Shown here: positions 25,181 through 26,937 of the stretch, one piece after another
Layout of the letters: each line of letters opens with the position of its first letter
How positions within the stretch are numbered: position 1 is the stretch's first letter
NCBI GenBank assembly: GCA_031281925.1
Contig: JAITES010000135.1
Span: 1-26,937 of the forward strand
Origin: Treponema sp.
Lineage (GTDB): Bacteria; Spirochaetota; Spirochaetia; Treponematales; Breznakiellaceae
Length of the DNA: 26,937 nt
Reading direction: 5' to 3'
Made by a program: the position numbers and the translations under genes
The notes under the pieces: model-generated
The model's database searches: none
Told to the model about the DNA's origin: nothing
Seen by the model: the letters and a program-made list of their open reading frames with translations, nothing else

Positions 25181-25202
25181 AGCGGCGATACCGCCGCTTT
25201 TT
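25181..25202 (+). terminator. Terminator-like hairpin, second copy, just before the gatY ribosome binding site
   Basis: AGCGGCG and CGCCGCT form a perfect 7-base GC-rich stem around ATAC, followed directly by TTTTT. The T-run ends two bases before the AGGAG ribosome binding site (25205-25209). It should end part of the transcripts coming from the gatZ-like gene and set the ratio of the two aldolase components. Confidence 0.65.
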
Positions 25203-25214
25203 ATAGGAGTGACT

Positions 25215-26075
25215 ATGCCTTTGATAAATACAGAATCCATGTTAAAGAGAGCCCGGGAAGGCGGCTGGGCCGTGGGCGCCTTCAATGCCGAGAATATGGA
25301 AATGATCCAGGCCATCATAGAAGCCGCCGAAGAACTCAGGGCGCCGGTTATTATTCAGACTACTCCCGGAACCCTGAAGTACGGCAGCCTTGATCTTTAC
25401 TTCTCCATCGCACTGGCCAGGGCAAAAAAATCGCCTGTGGAGGTCTCCATTCATCTGGATCACGGCGATACTTTTTCCCTTGCGGCCCAGGCCCTGCGAA
25501 CCGGGTATACATCCATCATGATAGACGGTTCCAAACTGCCATTGGGAGAAAATATTGCCCTTACCGAATCGGTAGTAAAAATATGCGAACCCAACAGGGT
25601 AAGCGTGGAAGGGGAATTGGGAAAAGTCGGCGGAAAAGAGGATGATCTGGAAGGCGGCGCCGGTTACACCGACCCTGAAGAGGCGGCCGAATTCGTTCAA
25701 AAGACCGGAGTCAATTCCCTTGCCGTAGGGGTAGGTACAGCCCACGGTGTTTATAAGGAAACTCCTGTTTTGAAAGCGGGCCTGATCAGCGTACTGAAAG
25801 AAACCGTTACCGTACCCATGGTACTCCACGGAGCTTCGGGCCTGGCGGACGAAGTGGTCATGGACTGTATTTCCCGGGGCATAGCCAAAGTAAACTTTGC
25901 CACGGAACTGCGGATCGCCTACACCGAAGCGGTAAAGAAGTATCTTGCAGGCGATCCCGGTGTCCTGGATCCCAAAAAATACGGAGAGGCCGCCCGGAAT
26001 GCCGTCCGTGCCAAAGTTATCGAAAAGATGCGGATCTGCGGCTGCGCCGGTAAATCTGGTTCGTCCGTAATGTAG
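25215..26075 (+). CDS. kbaY: Class II tagatose-1,6-bisphosphate aldolase (GatY/KbaY-like)
   Basis: Zinc-dependent aldolase that splits tagatose-1,6-bisphosphate into glyceraldehyde-3-phosphate and dihydroxyacetone phosphate. From the ATG at 25215 it has 286 aa, the usual GatY/AgaY size. The active site residues are all present: Asp82-His83 (IHLDHGD), His177 (TAHGVY) and His205 (VLHGASGL), matching Asp82/His83/His180/His208 of AgaY; SVEGELGKVGGKED (130-143) is the family glycine loop. A closely related fructose-bisphosphate aldolase role cannot be excluded, but the KbaZ-type neighbour and AgaS favour tagatose-bisphosphate. I chose 25215 because AGGAG lies 5 bases upstream; the GTG at 25209 is part of that site. 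The tail ends in a short Cys-Gly-Ser stretch. Confidence 0.92.
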   Translation: MPLINTESMLKRAREGGWAVGAFNAENMEMIQAIIEAAEELRAPVIIQTTPGTLKYGSLDLYFSIALARAKKSPVEVSIHLDHGDTFSLAAQALRTGYTSIMIDGSKLPLGENIALTESVVKICEPNRVSVEGELGKVGGKEDDLEGGAGYTDPEEAAEFVQKTGVNSLAVGVGTAHGVYKETPVLKAGLISVLKETVTVPMVLHGASGLADEVVMDCISRGIAKVNFATELRIAYTEAVKKYLAGDPGVLDPKKYGEAARNAVRAKVIEKMRICGCAGKSGSSVM

Positions 26076-26130
26076 ACACATTATGAACGAAATCTGTTTA
26101 TAAATCGATCCTTTAATTCGGAGATTTCCA

Positions 26131-26877
26131 ATGGCAAGTAAAAATGAAACGGCGTCTGTATTCGATCGATCAAAGCCGGTCACTCTTTATTACCAGCTCC
26201 AGGAAGAGCTTTTAAAAAAAATTCAAAACAACGAATGGAAAAGCGGACAAAAAATACCTCCCGAAATTGAACTCTGCCGGATATACAATTTAAGCCGCAT
26301 AACGGTACGGAAAGCCATCGAAGAACTCGTTCATGGCGGATATCTGGTTCGTTTTCAGGGCAAAGGGACTTTTGTGGCGAGCATCAATTTTGAACAAAAA
26401 CTTTCAAAATTTTATTCTTTTAGCGAAGCCTTGCTGCAGAAAGGGGAAAAAGAACATGTTAAAATGCTCTCATTCACCGTAGAGAAAGCCGACTTCGCCA
26501 TTGCCGAATCCCTTGGAATCGCAAAGGATGAAAAAATATTTAAAGTGTTTCGGCTGCGTATAGTAGACGATACCGCCTATGTGGTGGAAACCTCTTATAT
26601 TCCCTATAGCTGCTGCCCCAAATTGAAGGAAAAAGACATCGTAAAAAAGGGTTTGTACAATTCTATGCGCAGCCTGGGGGTTAATCCCCAAAAGATCATA
26701 GAAAAATTCCGCGCCGATGCCATTCCCGCCTATGAGGCCAAACTGATGAATCTTAAAACGGGAAAGCCCATCATCCATATCGAAAGAACAACTTTTGACG
26801 GGCCTGAGATTATTGAATACTGTGTGTCAATTGTCCGGGGTGATTTTTTCACCTATACGGTAGAGCTGAAAAGATGA
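26131..26877 (+). CDS. GntR-family transcription regulator with UTRA ligand domain
   Basis: DNA-binding repressor/activator of the GntR HutC subfamily, 248 aa. A winged helix-turn-helix spans about residues 16-82 (LYYQLQEELLKKI, SGQKIPPEIELC, SRITVRKAIEEL, FQGKGTFVA), and a UTRA domain (about 95-245) should bind an effector, probably a phosphorylated sugar or amino sugar of this pathway. The ATG has GGAG upstream. It follows the aldolase by 55 bases on the same strand; I see no convincing promoter in that gap. It is the only regulator in the locus, so it is the prime candidate to bind the shared TGTTAT elements. Related UTRA regulators of GalNAc or GlcNAc genes are known, but the effector here is not established. 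Confidence 0.93.
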   Translation: MASKNETASVFDRSKPVTLYYQLQEELLKKIQNNEWKSGQKIPPEIELCRIYNLSRITVRKAIEELVHGGYLVRFQGKGTFVASINFEQKLSKFYSFSEALLQKGEKEHVKMLSFTVEKADFAIAESLGIAKDEKIFKVFRLRIVDDTAYVVETSYIPYSCCPKLKEKDIVKKGLYNSMRSLGVNPQKIIEKFRADAIPAYEAKLMNLKTGKPIIHIERTTFDGPEIIEYCVSIVRGDFFTYTVELKR

Positions 26878-26882
26878 ACCGG

Positions 26883-26937
26883 CCCCTTTCCGGCTGGAAT
26901 TTTGATGAGGCATGACCCTTTTCGGTTAGAATTTCGA
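26883..26937 (+). repeat. Two copies of a 23-base degenerate direct repeat at the window edge
   Basis: The copies at 26883-26905 and 26915-26937 agree at 18 of 23 positions (core CCCTTT.CGG..GAATTT.GA) with a 32-base period. They lie downstream of the GntR gene, and the second ends at the window edge, so more copies may follow. They could be part of an intergenic repeat family or a weak terminator region; nothing shows function. Confidence 0.45.

Larger units (their letters stand above)
25086..25212 (+). repeat. Tandem duplication of a 59-base intergenic unit
   Basis: Unit 1 (25086-25144) and unit 2 (25154-25212) match at 55 of 59 positions with a 68-base period. Each starts in the sequence of the gatZ-like stop region (CTTCGTGTTAA), holds a GC-rich hairpin with a T-run, and ends with TATAGGAGTGA, a ribosome binding site. 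Only unit 2 is followed by a usable ATG (25215); unit 1 leads into a sequence with no start codon. Three of the four differences lie in the hairpin. Confidence 0.95.

Noticed and set aside
26073..26104. Promoter for the GntR gene from TAGACA and TATAAA
   Set aside because: The spacing is 20 bases, outside the usual range, so read-through from the aldolase gene is as likely.
1..26937. CRISPR array, tRNA or rRNA gene, insertion sequence, prophage or toxin-antitoxin genes
   Set aside because: None of the expected repeats, cloverleaf sequences, transposase or integrase motifs was seen on either strand.

Overview
The window looks like a chromosome segment of a Treponema-type spirochaete. The main evidence is the run tamB - bamA - ompH/skp - mutS (1612-12023), which I recall as the order around TP0325-TP0328 in Treponema pallidum. 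A dTMP kinase followed by a small secreted protein of unknown function lies divergently upstream. The accessory genes point to a free-living or gut-associated, sugar-fermenting relative rather than an obligate pathogen. This assignment rests on gene order and protein character; no rRNA or tRNA gene is present.

Region 1 (1-12798) is housekeeping. It holds the tail of an unrecognised gene (1-123), then on the minus strand tmk and a coupled secreted hypothetical gene. The plus-strand run that follows is an envelope biogenesis cluster (TamB-like, BamA, Skp-like chaperone), then mutS and a ComF-family phosphoribosyltransferase. The tmk product lacks the Walker A lysine expected in this family.

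Region 2 (12799-26937) is a carbohydrate-use locus built around galactosamine/tagatose chemistry. On the minus strand, reading from 22744 down to 14112, are agaS (SIS isomerase/deaminase), a PfkB sugar kinase, a HAD phosphatase, two different GH4 glycosidases, a lipoprotein sugar-binding protein and two CUT1-type ABC permeases. On the plus strand from 22962 are an amidohydrolase, a GatZ/KbaZ-like protein, a GatY/KbaY-like class II tagatose-bisphosphate aldolase and a GntR/UTRA regulator. A separate plus-strand gene (12849-14105) encodes a URO-D-fold protein that converges on the end of the transporter operon. The inferred flow is: glycoside uptake by ABC transporter, NAD+/metal-dependent cleavage by GH4 enzymes in the cytoplasm, phosphorylation, AgaS conversion to tagatose-6-phosphate, phosphorylation to the bisphosphate, and aldol cleavage to triose phosphates. 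No PTS, no NagA-type deacetylase and no transporter ATPase gene are in the window, so the entry steps are not fully explained.

The locus appears to be co-regulated. Related AT-rich 20-mers beginning TGTTAT occur in front of the URO-D gene, the first GH4 gene of the transporter operon, and agaS, where the element overlaps the -10/start region of a TTGACA promoter. A shorter related element precedes the amidohydrolase gene. The GntR/UTRA protein at 26131 is the obvious candidate binder. The gap between gatZ-like and gatY-like genes carries a tandem 59-base duplication, each copy with a terminator-like hairpin plus ribosome binding site. No gene-free stretch exceeds 300 bases; the longest is the divergent control region 22745-22961.
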